64,000 bases of DNA from Sipunculus nudus. Lineage: Eukaryota > Annelida > Sipuncula > Golfingiida > Sipunculidae. Position 1 is the first letter of the stretch, and every line of letters starts with the position of its first letter. Below, piece after piece: positions 39,289 to 51,635 of this stretch. The position numbers were made by a program, and so were the translations under genes. The notes beneath the pieces were generated by a model that saw only the letters and a list, made by a program, of their open reading frames with translations, did no database searches and was not told the DNA's origin. The stretch spans positions 13,807,241 to 13,871,240 of the forward strand of contig CM049318.1 in the NCBI GenBank assembly GCA_026874595.1. The letters run 5' to 3'.

Positions 39289-40046
39289 CTGTGGAGGAGA
39301 AAAGAAATTTCTTGATGACATATATAAACATGAAATGTACTTGTTATATTATGTATACTAATTACATCATTAACAAATATATTTATACAGTAGACATATT
39401 AAACTTGGCGATAACTCAGGCAAGATACCAGCAAGATACAACACCATTATAAATATATTCTTATATCATTAAAAATAAACTTCTTTTGACTAATTCTACA
39501 TTGAAAATGATAAATTGCTACAAAGTATAAAAAGAAATATCTATAATGTTTTAAAGTGTCTCCATGAGCCCCCTCCACATTTTTTTTATTCTGTAATTTA
39601 AACATATTTAGGTACTGGTGTTTAATAAACTGAATAGGAAAGATAATTTCAAACATAAAGTAGTAAAACATGTCTCGTGGGTTTATTAAGATACAGAAAA
39701 TACTGAATGTGCACCACAATACTGACATGTAGCGCCACCTGTTGACCATCAAGGGTACTATTATCACTCTGTTACTGTTAGCCTCGCCAAGGAGAATTGA
39801 AAAATTTATCATCTAGAAGAAAGGAAACTAAATTGTTTCCCTTTTTCTGTTTAAAGCACCAATTTTTTTACTTGAAATCATAATTTTATCAAGTTACCAT
39901 ACTTACTTTAGTTTTGAATATTTCATGGAATCCAGGAAAGAAAGAATTTCTAATAAATCATAAAAGGTTTCTGCATCTGTCATTATAAGGGAAGAAGAAT
40001 GATGAAGAAATATTTATACAATAAATTATATAAAACAATGCCCTAC
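39289..40046 (-). other. 758-base intron splitting the C2 domain
   Basis: This is the only short intron in the window, with GTAGGG donor (40046) and CTCCTCCACAG acceptor (39289). It is AT-rich and without repeats I can recognise, apart from the CTCF-like site at 39731-39745. A 121-codon minus-strand frame here (39447-39812) has no domain-like sequence. Confidence 0.85.
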
Positions 40047-40216
40047 CTCACTTGACCATGATGGGTTGGTAGTATTTGGCTGTATGGTTGAGCGTTTTTC
40101 CTGGCCGTGGTGATCCAGGCGGGGGAAGCTGGTTCGTTTACCGGGCTGTACAGACATCTTGATGTATGGATCCGGGTTAAAGAACACACCTTTCTTAAGG
40201 TACTGAGCTTTCATCC
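40047..40216 (-). CDS. HECW: HECW-like E3 ligase, C2 domain exon (first half)
   Basis: The exon has 56 complete codons between acceptor ...CTTTACAG (ending 40217) and donor GTAGGG (from 40046). It starts with the last two bases of a Gly codon and ends in phase 0. The protein carries [15 protein letters not shown], then [15 protein letters not shown] and NTTNPSW, which is the HECW1/2 C2 signature in the right order. C2 domains of NEDD4-family ligases bind phospholipid, often with Ca2+, and help place the enzyme at membranes; the first conserved loop Asp (NPDPY) is present. The Met at 40214 is internal because the frame stays open into the acceptor and the family has sequence upstream. Identification as HECW rather than another NEDD4 member rests on FFNPDPY and HHGQEKRS. 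Confidence 0.95.
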
Positions 40217-40427
40217 CTGTAAAGACCAGAAATAATAATTACAGACCAACCAAAGAGACCATAAACAAAGCTAACAAATTGCTGGCTTACAAGAGAACAG
40301 GATACAATAATTAACATATATTGAACCCATACTGAACTCTTTAGGCAATCTTGCTATTTTCTTTTTTTTCCCCTCCTTGTGACCCTTTTGTAACAGTAAC
40401 AGTTTCCTGGTCTTAAATATGTTCATC

Positions 40428-40976
40428 ATGTAGCTTTTCTCAGCTCCCTGGGGAGCATACAACCAAAGCTGCCATAATCAGCAACAGAAGGTTATTCTTT
40501 CTACATTTGCCTGTTGCCTATGACCAGCATCCATTCACTGCTGGGCTGAGAGAGCACATTCTTGTGGTAAATATTTGGCTAAGCCAAAATAAATAAAAGG
40601 TATGGTTCTCAGGTACCTCCTGCATCAATTTTAACCCCTCCCCCACATCAAAAATTTTGATTTTGATTTTCATCTTTCAAGAAGATAAAATAACACAATT
40701 TTGATAAGATTTCCTTTGTTATGTAGTTATGTTTAGCAAAAAAATCTGCTATTTTCAGGCTTTTCCCTGATCATATGACATTTTTATTTGAAACATAAAA
40801 ATAAATGTAAGAGTAAAATATCGCCCTCCTGCACTGATTTCTGAAAAAAAAGTGCCAAGAACCATACCTTTTTGAGGGGCATAAGAGTCTCAGTGGGGAA
40901 GGCAATCAAACATAAACGAACCCACAACCTTGTGGTTACAAGTCAGTGACCTAACCATTATGCCATCATGCTCCAC
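40428..40976 (-). repeat. tRNA-derived SINE (family S2), copy 1, interrupted by a MITE
   Basis: Read on the minus strand, the head (40976 down to about 40880) has an A-box-like TGGCATAATGGTTAGGT and a B-box-like GGTTGTGGGTTCG, the pol III promoter pair of tRNA-derived SINEs. The body (40594-40428) matches 49036-49190, including GGGAGC(C)GAGAAAAGCTACA and GGCAAATGTAGAA. Head and body are contiguous in copy 2 but are separated here by a 278-bp insertion. Confidence 0.75.
40595..40872. mobile_element. 278-bp MITE inserted in a SINE
   Basis: The terminal inverted repeats are AAAAGGTATGGTTCT (40595-40609) and AGAACCATACCTTTT (40858-40872), a perfect 15-base match that continues imperfectly inward. 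The interior is AT-rich with repeated TTTTGAT. A target duplication is not clear: AAAATAAAT lies left and TGAGGGGCA right, so some flanking sequence may belong to the element. Confidence 0.8.
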
Positions 40977-42711
40977 TTCATTTGCATAACAATAGGAACA
41001 AAAATGATAAATGTTAAAATTTACATTTGAACTGAACACTGAGAGACAATAGCTTAGTATAGTAGCTTCTGGATTTTTCCATGGATCATGGGGTATCCTG
41101 ATAATATGAATAGATGTAAAGGTTTATAAATGATTATTTTCACTTAAGTAATAGCTCCTTCCACAGTTGATGATTTCCAGGAAGGTTTTTAATTTTTATT
41201 TCCAATACAGTGACAGCCCCTTTAACTGATTATGATTTCCAGGATTTATTCTTATTAAATAATATATCTAATTATGTGTGCACATTTTGTCTTTAGTATG
41301 TCAACAAACTTTCAATAATTTTCCACATGGTAAAATCAAAGACATCTCAGTCTGTTCATAAAGTTATTGATACTTTCTTGGATTTACTCCCGTGTGCTCA
41401 GGTTCTGAATTTTATCCTGTTAGAGTAGGAGCCGTCAGGGGCTTCATGAATAACATGGTTATATTAGAAATCTGATGAATCCTTTGCTGGTTCCTCATCA
41501 AGGTGGCACATGGTGATTTATTCCCAGAAGACCCATGTGTCAATCATCAGCAGGGAAGGCTGAGTTGTTAATGAGATTGGTCAGCCTGGCCAGTAATCTG
41601 TCCCAGCTGGACAACTGCCCCCTGTACAAAGAGGGTACTGCTTGGACTTGCTCCATTCTTGTATCCCAAGGCTTCACTCTATGTGTCCAGGGCTGGCAAT
41701 GGAAGGTCAGAAAAGCGAAGAGCGAAGAAAAGCTAAATTAGCCAAAAAAGCACTAATCCTTACAGAAAAGAACACCAGCAAAGAATCAAGTAAAAGAAAG
41801 CTAATTGATCCCTAGTCCTAGCAAGAAAAAATCCTTTGAATAAAAAGAAATATTCAATAATCATCTGATAAATGACATTAATTAACACATGGATTGAAAG
41901 GGTAATTCACCATTGGTATAAAATGTCAAATCTGTTCATTATACCGACTGTGACTGTTCAATGGATCAGTTGTCAGAGGCTAAAGTGGGTGGGTTAAAGG
42001 TCTATTTCTGGTCTTCTGCTTGAGCTAAACTGTAAATGGTACTTCCTGAAACACCTTTTGCTATTGAATGTACTCAAACACAAAGACAGACCAACCTAAT
42101 GGTGGTTTTATCAGCCAGTGGCAATAGGGTAAGTGTTAATATCAAACTCTGATGGCAATGCACCACTCCTAGCTGACCTCCTGTTGTATTGTCCATTGTT
42201 TGCGTTTCCTGGGTCATGCAGGGAGTCAGGATGTCTCTGGTCATCTCACCTGATTACAGTCCCTCAACAAAATGGTAATTTGAGTTGACTGGCCATTTCA
42301 CAAGGTAACCATGGCAACTGGGGCTGAGCACAAGGCATTTTGCTATCAACTTTCAATGACTTTGGAACATTATCAAACTTGTTTTATTCGTAATCAGTCT
42401 TGCGATGAGACAAAATATACAGTTGCTGGGAGCTTATTGGTGTCCTTTACATAATGATGCAAATAGAATTTATATAATATGATGTTATAACACTTAACAT
42501 CTGTCAGTCCAGCATCTGAAGATACGAAAAGCAACTTCTACAACAACACATGGTTTCCTCCCATCAATTATACATTTAAATTAAAATATTTTTATGAAAG
42601 CCTCTGTATTAATGCCCACAGCTTTAAACATATCCTCTGCTATAAAACTGGCCCTCAAAGTGTATGTTCAGGTCCTGGCACCTCTGTATTTAAATTTTTT
42701 TTGAGGTAATT

Positions 42712-43068
42712 GCCTAAGTATATATACTTCTGTAGAATTCAATCAGGTTTAGGACATATGACAGCACAGTATCACATGCTTCCTCTCACGTTAAATCCTA
42801 GTGTTAACCAGGCCCGGCAACTACATCTGCTGGCCCTGGGTGTGTAATCGCCTCCATAGCTTGGTCATACCACCAAGGAACCGCTGAAAAATGCACTCGT
42901 TTGTGAATTAAACATGGCCATTGGGCACAGCCTTCCCATTAAGCCTGCAACACTTTCACCCTGGTTGGGGGTGAAACATGTAAAATCTCACCACCTCGGC
43001 TGAGATTCAAACTCCCGATCTCTCAGCTTTGAGTGCTGTGCTCTACCCCTGAGCCACAGAAGCCAGTC
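42712..43068 (-). repeat. tRNA-derived SINE (family S1), copy 1
   Basis: On the minus strand from 43068, GTGGCTCAGGGGTAGAGC (A-box region) and GGGAGTTTGAATCTCAGC (B-box region) form a tRNA-like head. The body contains ACCCAGGGCCAGCAGATG and GTTAACACTAGG. The same body is at 63053-63366, which establishes it as a repeat. Confidence 0.8.
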
Positions 43069-43201
43069 TGTGTTTATTTACTAAGTTTTTTTACTAGAAG
43101 AAAGTCTGAGGACAGTGTCAAGGTGGGAATCTATCTGTGGAGATAGTTTGGCGGCTGATAGACCTGTATCATCCCAGCAGCAGCCAGAATACGCTCAAGA
43201 T

Positions 43202-44440
43202 GGGGATGACCCCGGGGTACAGACAAAAGCCCCCCCGGACAAAAGCCCCCCAGTCAAAAGCCCCCCGGACAAAAGCCCCCCCCCCCCCGGTCAAAAGCCC
43301 CCCTACCTTAATGATAAAGAGGACAAACGCCCCCCCCCCCCCCAAAAAAAAAATGTATATACCTGTTGAGATGGGAAAGAAACCCACTATCTGAGAAACC
43401 CTGTATTAATTGAAAGATACAAGCAGTCAAGGTGTTGTTTGGAGAGAGCAAGGAAGTCCACCCATGTAGTCACAGGGGACTGGCTGGAAGCTAACCTCAT
43501 TAAGCAAGTCATTGGTGAGCACAAACTTAAATTAATGAAACAATCTTACAATAAGAATAAAAAAGATGGAATATAAATTATAATAGATCAAATATATTAT
43601 ATTAATGTCATTCAAAGTACGAACAAGGGGCAGGGACCAAATCATAAACAAACAATTTATTAAGCTTGCTACATAATTCACAGTTTCTCACTTGAATTGG
43701 GAGTCAAAAATTGGGGGCTAAAATTAGTTTTATTATTTGTATCAATGATATTAATGAAATTGATCCTGTATAGTCATATATCATTATACTGTGTATAATA
43801 TAATACATATTTTAAAATATTTTATATTACTACTATATATTAATAATGCATACTTAACAGAATTATATGAGATAATACACATATTATACATATATTTACA
43901 TAGTCTATATATATAATATTATATAATATAATATAATATAATATAATATATACATATATAGAGAGAGAGAGAGAGACACATAGATCGATATAGATATTTC
44001 TATACTGGAGGGGGCTTTGGTCCTAGAGCTTTATAATGAAGCCACTCCTTCAATAATCTTCAATAATAAACAGGTCATGTGAAACTGTCCAATGGGAGTG
44101 GTTTCCTAATTAACAGATAATTGAGACCATTTATTTTGTTATTAGTCTCAGTTTTAGTACCCTAAGTCTTGAATAACAATTTACTAGTATGGGTCAGGTG
44201 ATTATGTAAAGTATAGATTGATATTTCTATTGGTAACTATAAGATATATTGTAAGTATGAATTTTGAATGTAATTAAATAATTATATGAGATAACACATT
44301 GTTTTTATTTACATTATATATTCATAGATATAGATATAAATATATTGGAGGGGGGCTTTTGTCCTCTTTATCATTAAGGTAGGGGGGCTTTTCACGGGGG
44401 GGGGGGGGGGGGGGGGCTTTTGACCTACATCCGATGACCC
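43202..44440. mobile_element. 1.2-kb foldback with GGGGCTTTT-repeat arms
   Basis: The left arm (43202-43345) is built of CAAAAGCCCCCC modules and contains CCTACCTTAATGATAAAGAG. The right arm (44346-44440) carries the reverse complement of that 20-mer and of the AAAAGCCCC modules, and ends near ATCCGATGACCCC; the left arm begins GGGGATGACCCC. Each arm has C/G homopolymers of 14 to 20 bases. The interior is strongly AT-rich with (TATAA)n near 43915-43952 and (GA)n near 43961-43976. KSPPDKSPP-like frames are artefacts of the arm. Confidence 0.75.
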
Positions 44441-47400
44441 CACCCTCCTCCGCAAATTACAGTAGGAGATAACAAATAAACTGTTGTTAAACGGATCTTT
44501 ATCAAAAGTTCCTTACCATAGCTTTGGATTAGATATATATAAGGCTGTGATGATATCTTAGTTGAGCTGTGAGATCTACATGAAGACCTAATCCTTTTCC
44601 TCTCATTTTAACTACTTATCATGTCTTATGCAGCTGGCCTCCTGTTATGGTCATTTTCAGTAACCATGGTAACAGTGATTAGTGATGTCAGCGGGGGACT
44701 CTGAGCAACCATTTGGTCAGTGACAGTGGATCCTCAGCTCACTGACTGTGATTCCTGACCGCACCTTGACCACCTGTCCCATTTTCTGTAATTACCCTGT
44801 CCCTCTGTCCATGCTGCTTCCCTGGACATCATTAATCATCGAAGGTGGACATTAAGGACAACAGTAATTATATACCCTGGAAAACCACTGGTCATTAGGG
44901 TAGTCAAGATGTAAAGGCTTTCACTTTCTGCCTTCCCTCTGTTCCGTATATTTTACCTTATTTTAACTCCTTTCCACGAGTAAAAGGCCACTTATACTAT
45001 AATCTTCTATATATACTATAATCTTCTATATATATTCTATAATTAACTATGTTCTTACTACAAACTTCTCCATATTTTCTTGTCGGATCTCTCTTTTGAA
45101 TCAGCATAAACCATCTGAAACTGCAACCGAGTTATTTTTAGATTGGCTGAAAAACATACACATAAAAGATAACATGGGAACACTTTGCTTCAGCTGTGTA
45201 TAACAAAGTGCCTTCTGCTACAAGCTCACAGAAAAAGATGACTGCTGATGCACAGTTACCTGTGATCAATTGGATAACAGTGATAAGAATTGCATATCAT
45301 TCTCTAAATGACAATATATGACAAATTAACAAGATCATAATAAAAAGCACAACATATCACATTCCAGCAATATAAGATTTTCCTACCTCACAGCTTTATG
45401 CCATCTCAGCCGTCTACTGGGCTGTGGTATCCATGTACCAGTACTAGTCCAATGTATCAATGAAGATTGGAGCATGGGCTTATTATACGATCCCTGGAGA
45501 CAGACTATGTAACTGGCTTCACTACCTATGTTGTCTAAACATGCCACATGCGACTATTAAAGACTCAGCACCGCTGGATGTTTTCCACCTGATCAGACTT
45601 GACACTGACAGTCTTGGTATAATTACCAGTCAGGCGAGAGTAAGCCTCTACAGGTAGAGTATGTGAAGACAACATGTCTGGCACCTGGCTCGGTTATAAT
45701 AACATCTTATACCTTCCCCGTGCCACCCCCACTACCCCATATCACACCGATAATGTTTAACGGCTTACAATAAACTCTTACCCCATACAGAGGGTTAAGG
45801 GTTTCTCATATGACACCTGACAACCCCCCAGGTGATATTTTACCCTACCCCCTTATTAGGACAATGGAATATGCAAATTAATGTCAATATCACAACATTT
45901 AGTGGTTGTTACTGTAGACATCTCAAACTCTCACTTGTTTTTAAACCATGATCGTTGATCAGGTCAAGTGTTTGTCTTGCTTTCATATTTCATACCTCAC
46001 TGAATGGTTAAACACAATATTCCAAATATGGAAGATGCTTGTCTCTGGCATCTGACCTGTCTTAAACAAATAGTTTTGTTGTCTTATCCAGAGACATGTC
46101 TGAGTGCCTGATGTATGTGACAGCAGGACAGGCAGTATTTATCAAAGTACTGATGTAAGAGGACTGACTGGATAACTGATGGCTCTGACAAGGGTTTATA
46201 CCAGTAATATGCAACAACTTCATCAACTGGTAAATGAGCATTACAGCATAACATTATTTTTTAACTCATTTGCAAAGAAATCATTGCACTGGAAGACATG
46301 CTTAACACAGTGTTTTTGCAGCAAATCAAACAACCTTATTGATAGTCTTTGTGTTATATTTGTAAAACTACGTATAGTGACTACACAAACTTTGCTAATT
46401 CTACTATCACTAAGCTGCAGCTTGCTCAAGGCAGACCCCATTATTAAATAATTCTGTATATTCTTTTGTCATACAAATATTCATATTTTCTTAATAACTA
46501 CTGGCAAATGCTAATCTGATATCCATTATAAACATTTCTCCTAAGAGGCAGTTGCATACTTTTATAACAGCACACATTAGCTACTTAGTGCATATTATGA
46601 GCCTGGTGTGTTTCTGTGATATCAACATTGTGCCCACAGCATCCAACAGAAGGTGTTGTCTGTGATATGATGAATTATATATTGAGTTTAAGTCTTCTGG
46701 ATTTCAGCCAGGTATAATTAAATGTTAGGTTTTGGAGGGTCAATATGTATCTGGCCAACCTGGCTTATTGTAATGAACTTCAATAATTGAATAATGAAGG
46801 TAATTTTTTTCATATTATGAGGACAAAACTGAACATTAAGACAGAGTGAGGAGTTCACACCCTTAACTGTTCTACCTTATCATATCTGAAGTATTTTTTT
46901 AGGCTGACAAGTGCTGAGAGGGCATGGTCTATTAGACAATGTAAGGTGTAATAATTAATGAAATCTTATGCTATTATGTGGCCATATGGTTTCTGTTTTT
47001 CTATACATGTTTGGTGGTAATATCAGAAAGTCATGGCAGCTCTCAGACATTATGAGAGAAAATTTCAGAGGCCATTAAACAGTCACCAGTCACCACTGAC
47101 AGTAACAAGGTATGAACCTAAAACATTCAGGTAAACTGCAAGGACTACATCACAATATTTCATCATCCCTTTTATTATCCTCCTATTTCTCTTTTTATTT
47201 TTTTCCCCAACAAGAAATTGTGCATTATGAAAAAGTTACAAATGTTTGAGGTATGAATCTAAGTGTAACTGCAATTAAATGGACATCCTGGAAGCATTAC
47301 AAAACCCACTAAAGACTTGACGCTTCATAACCTGGATAGTTCACCTGTTTGGGGGAGGCAATGCATCAGTTACTTATGTTTTACCATGATATCCTAGAAA

Positions 47401-49035
47401 AAAAACATTTTTTACCATGACTACTTCAGATTCCCAACATATTTTTCTGAATGAAACTGGTATTACTTATCCAATAATTATAAGTTTTATGGTGCATTAA
47501 CAAACTTAAAAACAATAAAAACAGCGAGAATGTGGACAGTACCAGACATGGGCTACCAGGTAATCCAAGTTAAAAAGCTTAATCAGGCAATAAAGTGAGA
47601 GGGACAGCTGCACAAATCCTTTATTAAACACCTCAGGGCCCACACTGCATTCACTAACTCACTTTACCTGGCACTTACCATGGCAGGCAACCATCACAGC
47701 AACCTAAACCTCCATAAATAATCCAATGAAAGTTCCTGGTGAAGTAAGTAGTAATTTGTCTGATCAACAAAAAAAACCTTAATAATCCACACAAGCGGGT
47801 CCCGGTGATGAGTACTAGGGCAACTTGAGGGCGCAGGCAATGAGCAGAGAGCTAAGACTCAAGGGGATCCTTGGATCTAAACAACAGTCTTGATTTCACA
47901 GCCAGAAGGTCTAGTGTGTGGAAAGGTTTTGCACAGATCTACTGTACAAACAGGAACCGGGAAGAAGCTCGGTAATTCAGTCTGCGGAGCGTGCCAGTTG
48001 GATCAACAATGGCAGACCATCCTTAATCAATTAATGATCACACATGTTATGGTTGTAGGGCAGAGTGTGAGCTGAACTCTGTACAAAGAAAATACAACAC
48101 AGCACTTGTTTTTATCAAATGCCTTTAGAAAATCATGGAGCAAGGTACAGCAAGCATATTTAGTAAGTTGCCATCAATTATTTATACAGCAAACACTTAT
48201 TTTTCAACCCTTCACTACTATACAATGTGATGAAAGCATGATCACTTATTCAATAGTTTCACTTCATATATATACAAGGATTTTATTTGCATGGACCATA
48301 TGTATTATGTTTCACAAGCAGTTAACAACTAAACATACAAATGGTTGGAATAAAAATGTCTATAAAATTTCAAAACTGTGACACATGACAAATTTTAACA
48401 CAGCAAAAAAAAAAAAATATCATAAAAAGTGGTTTTCCTGCCATCCCTTGTTGTGTCACAGTGATGAAAGCTGTGAACACTAATCAATAATTATACTAAT
48501 AGGATCTTATGCACATGCACCATATGGACTGCACGCTGGCACACACTGTCTCCTTTATCTGTTTGTTCGCCTTACTTCCTGATGATTCGTCTTTTTTTCT
48601 AGGCTCCCCACCTGCTTAAAGCTGGCACACTTGCATCTGTCAAATCAGTTTATTAATGCAGAGCCACCGCTCCAGCTTACTCTGTTGATTAACCTTTGTC
48701 AATAGTAACACCTGATGGTCTCTATGAAAATAAGAATGGTCCATTCTTTGGAATTTTGTTTCTTAATTAACCCTATAACAGATTATTCCACAAGACCGAG
48801 CTTAATAAATTATTTGGACCTGTTAACAACCAGCAGAAACTGGACTATAATTCCTGTCCCCTATATCACGCACAAACTTCTTTTTTTAAATGGCTACAGC
48901 TAAGGCCTGAACCAAACTTGCAGGTTATAAATGCAGAATAAAGGTTAAAGGTAAAGGTCGGGGTTTATAGTCTGATATCACCTAGAAATGTCACTTTACA
49001 CTTTGCCTTCCTGGTCTTTCGGGCCTGTTTATTCT

Positions 49036-49275
49036 TGTAGCTTTTCTCGGCTCCCTGGTGAGCACACTATTCAAGCAGCCACATCATGTGCTAGAAGGTT
49101 ATTAATTCTACATTTGCCTGCCGCCCATGAAGAACCCATTCACTCCTGGGTGAAGAGAGCACACCCTTGTGGTAAAGACTTTGGCTAGGAGTCTTAGCAG
49201 ACAGTGGTCAGAACTGGATGCAAACCCACAACCTTGCGATCACAAGTCCAGCACCCTATCAATTACACCTCCACA
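49036..49275 (-). repeat. tRNA-derived SINE (family S2), copy 2 (uninterrupted)
   Basis: On the minus strand from 49275, the head shows GGTGTAATTGATAGGGTGC and GGTTGTGGGTTTGCATCC (A- and B-box-like). It then runs through TTGGCTAGGAG-equivalent sequence into the same body as copy 1. It shows the pre-insertion structure of the interrupted copy at 40428-40976. Confidence 0.75.
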
Positions 49276-50272
49276 CGATATATATTGAATATATCAATAA
49301 TACTTAAGATAACAGAAACATTATCAAAGGCACTTTTAAACTAAGAACAAAACTTGGTTAAAAATCATTACTTAGAGCACAATTACTAAAATATAATAAA
49401 AAGTTTTATAAAAAAAACTGTCCTGATTTCTTAGAACTACCCAAATGTTGATATAAAAAGGGTTTTAAGATTTCTTTTATAAGTGACTAATGATGGTGAA
49501 AACCTTACTGGATATAGAAGTTCATTTCAGAGACTTGGAGCCAGAATAAACACTTCATAAACTGAGCGGTGCTATAAAGTATACTGATTTACTCTTAATT
49601 TTCAGACTGAGCCACCTGTTCCCTCAACCATGTAATAAAAGACTGAATCAAATCTGAGGCAATGATGTGCCTGAAATAGGGAACAGGAAACAGAGAAAGA
49701 GATTTTCATTTACAATGTAAAAAAAGTAACTCATGAAAGTTCAGAATTTTATTCTATAAAATTATCATAACTAAATGCAACTTACATGCATGTTTCCAAC
49801 AACATTCTTCATATGAGATTCATTTACACAGCAAGCAGGTAAAGATGTATTTGCAACAGTGATTTTTTAGCATGGCAAGTTATAAATGATACCACATATC
49901 AACACTGAGGTTTTTGTTGCTGACCAGGCAACAACAACTGAACCATTAGACTTGTAATTGGTGATCTAATCAAGACCTGACCACTTTGATGTTCATATTA
50001 CATTACCATTATCAAAGCAAAAGCCACTTGGTAGTTGTTGTATGCTTGGATTAACTCCACTCACTAATTAACCCCATGGGGTAATTACATCAACTATGCA
50101 TTCACGGCTGAAAGGTCTATTTATACTAATAAGGCTGGGCATGAAAATAACTGATTCTGAGTTCTGTGATCTCACTGGTAAAGAACTAATGTTATTAGTC
50201 TGAATGTGCCATTTCCACAGGGTTAATGTTTTCTTGGCAGATAAAAGCCACGTTTTATCTTATTTACTTTTC

Positions 50273-51635
50273 AATTAAGCCCGGGGAACAAATCACTTGC
50301 CCTGTTGCTATTTACATTACAGTGGTTGATGCAGCAGGACAACCCTTTAGTTATGTAATGACTCGGGAGACTGGATTCTTACATTGAATAGTTTGTTTCT
50401 GTAAAACTCATTGCTCTGCCACACCCTAACAACAAATCTGATGTATAACATGTCAAAACAGTTCTCTTTGTTACACTTAAATTTGAAAACAGTAACTTCT
50501 GAGTGGAAAACCATGGGTCTTGACACTTTGCAGAACTTAGGATCATAAATGAAAGTTAACCGAATATACTAGTATTCCATAAGCAGCAGTTATATTTGAT
50601 GGATCCACTGAGCCTTGATCTGATTGGTTGGGCAAGTGTGACCTTTCAAAGCGTATTTTGAAATGACTTAACAATAGCAATACAAGTTTGCGTTATTCTT
50701 ATCTGAAAATTGTGCGCTGATAGTGTCAGAAATACAAAGGTATCAATGAGATCTAGAACTTCTTGTCAAGAGGATTTCCTTGTGGCAAATGTTACTGTGT
50801 AGTTGTGACTGCTAAGGAAAATAATAAAGGCTCCTTTGCAAATGAAATGACCTTACTTTTCTGTGAGAAAAAATATAAATTGAAAAATGTTTTTCTACCA
50901 GTAAAAGGGCTCAACTTAAATCTAGTAAATTTTTGACTGCCAAAATGTTATATGGTTATTACAAGGATTTAGAACATGCGTATTTGATTTCAAATATAAA
51001 ACAAGATGTCCAACAGCACTCCATTGCTTGCAGACCTGGTATGTATACAAAACTGGCCTTTAAACACTAACTGCACTAAAAACAAATCATTTCATCAACA
51101 TCTTTTCATCATTGTAGTAGGAATCAGTTTTAAAATCATATTTGATGACTGAATGATCGAAAACGTTTGATGATCAATTATAACCGATTATTTTATGTAT
51201 CATTTACATCACCGTGAAATATGCTGTATAAAATTATAACCAAATAGTGACAGAGTAAATTAAGTTGTACATCACACTGAAAGGTCAAGGTAATGGACGG
51301 TTTGTTAACACTTATATGTAGCACAAGGTTGATTTTAATGCTGTTTTAGGTCTTCCTTACATCACTGACAGAATAAGAATATTTTATCGGGATAACATGA
51401 CTTCTTTGCATGTCCATACATAACTGATCAATATTGATTATGCAAAGTGCAATCAATTTAATTGATTATGAAAGAAAATGACCAATCATCCATTAAATGG
51501 ATTAATTGGCACACCACTAGTACATCATATACAAGAAATTTATCATGGTTTTGTTAGAGTAGCTTAACTCAAATGTCATTTACACTACAAGACATTGTAA
51601 AAATTTCTTACTTTCAAGTATATATATATATATAT
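50273..51635 (+). repeat. 1,363-bp tandem duplication, unit 1
   Basis: The unit starts AATTAAGCCCGGGGAACA and ends after a short (TA)n run at 51620-51635. Unit 2 follows head-to-tail. By eye the units differ at about 25-30 sites, near 98% identity, mostly substitutions. The content is AT-rich intron with no gene. Confidence 0.95.

Noticed and set aside
42990-43068. Possible functional tRNA gene
   Set aside because: A- and B-box-like sequences are present, but no full cloverleaf; it is the head of SINE family S1.
43115-43394. Pro/Lys-rich plus-strand frames and Gly-rich minus frame
   Set aside because: Produced by the AAAAGCCCCCC modules of the foldback arm.
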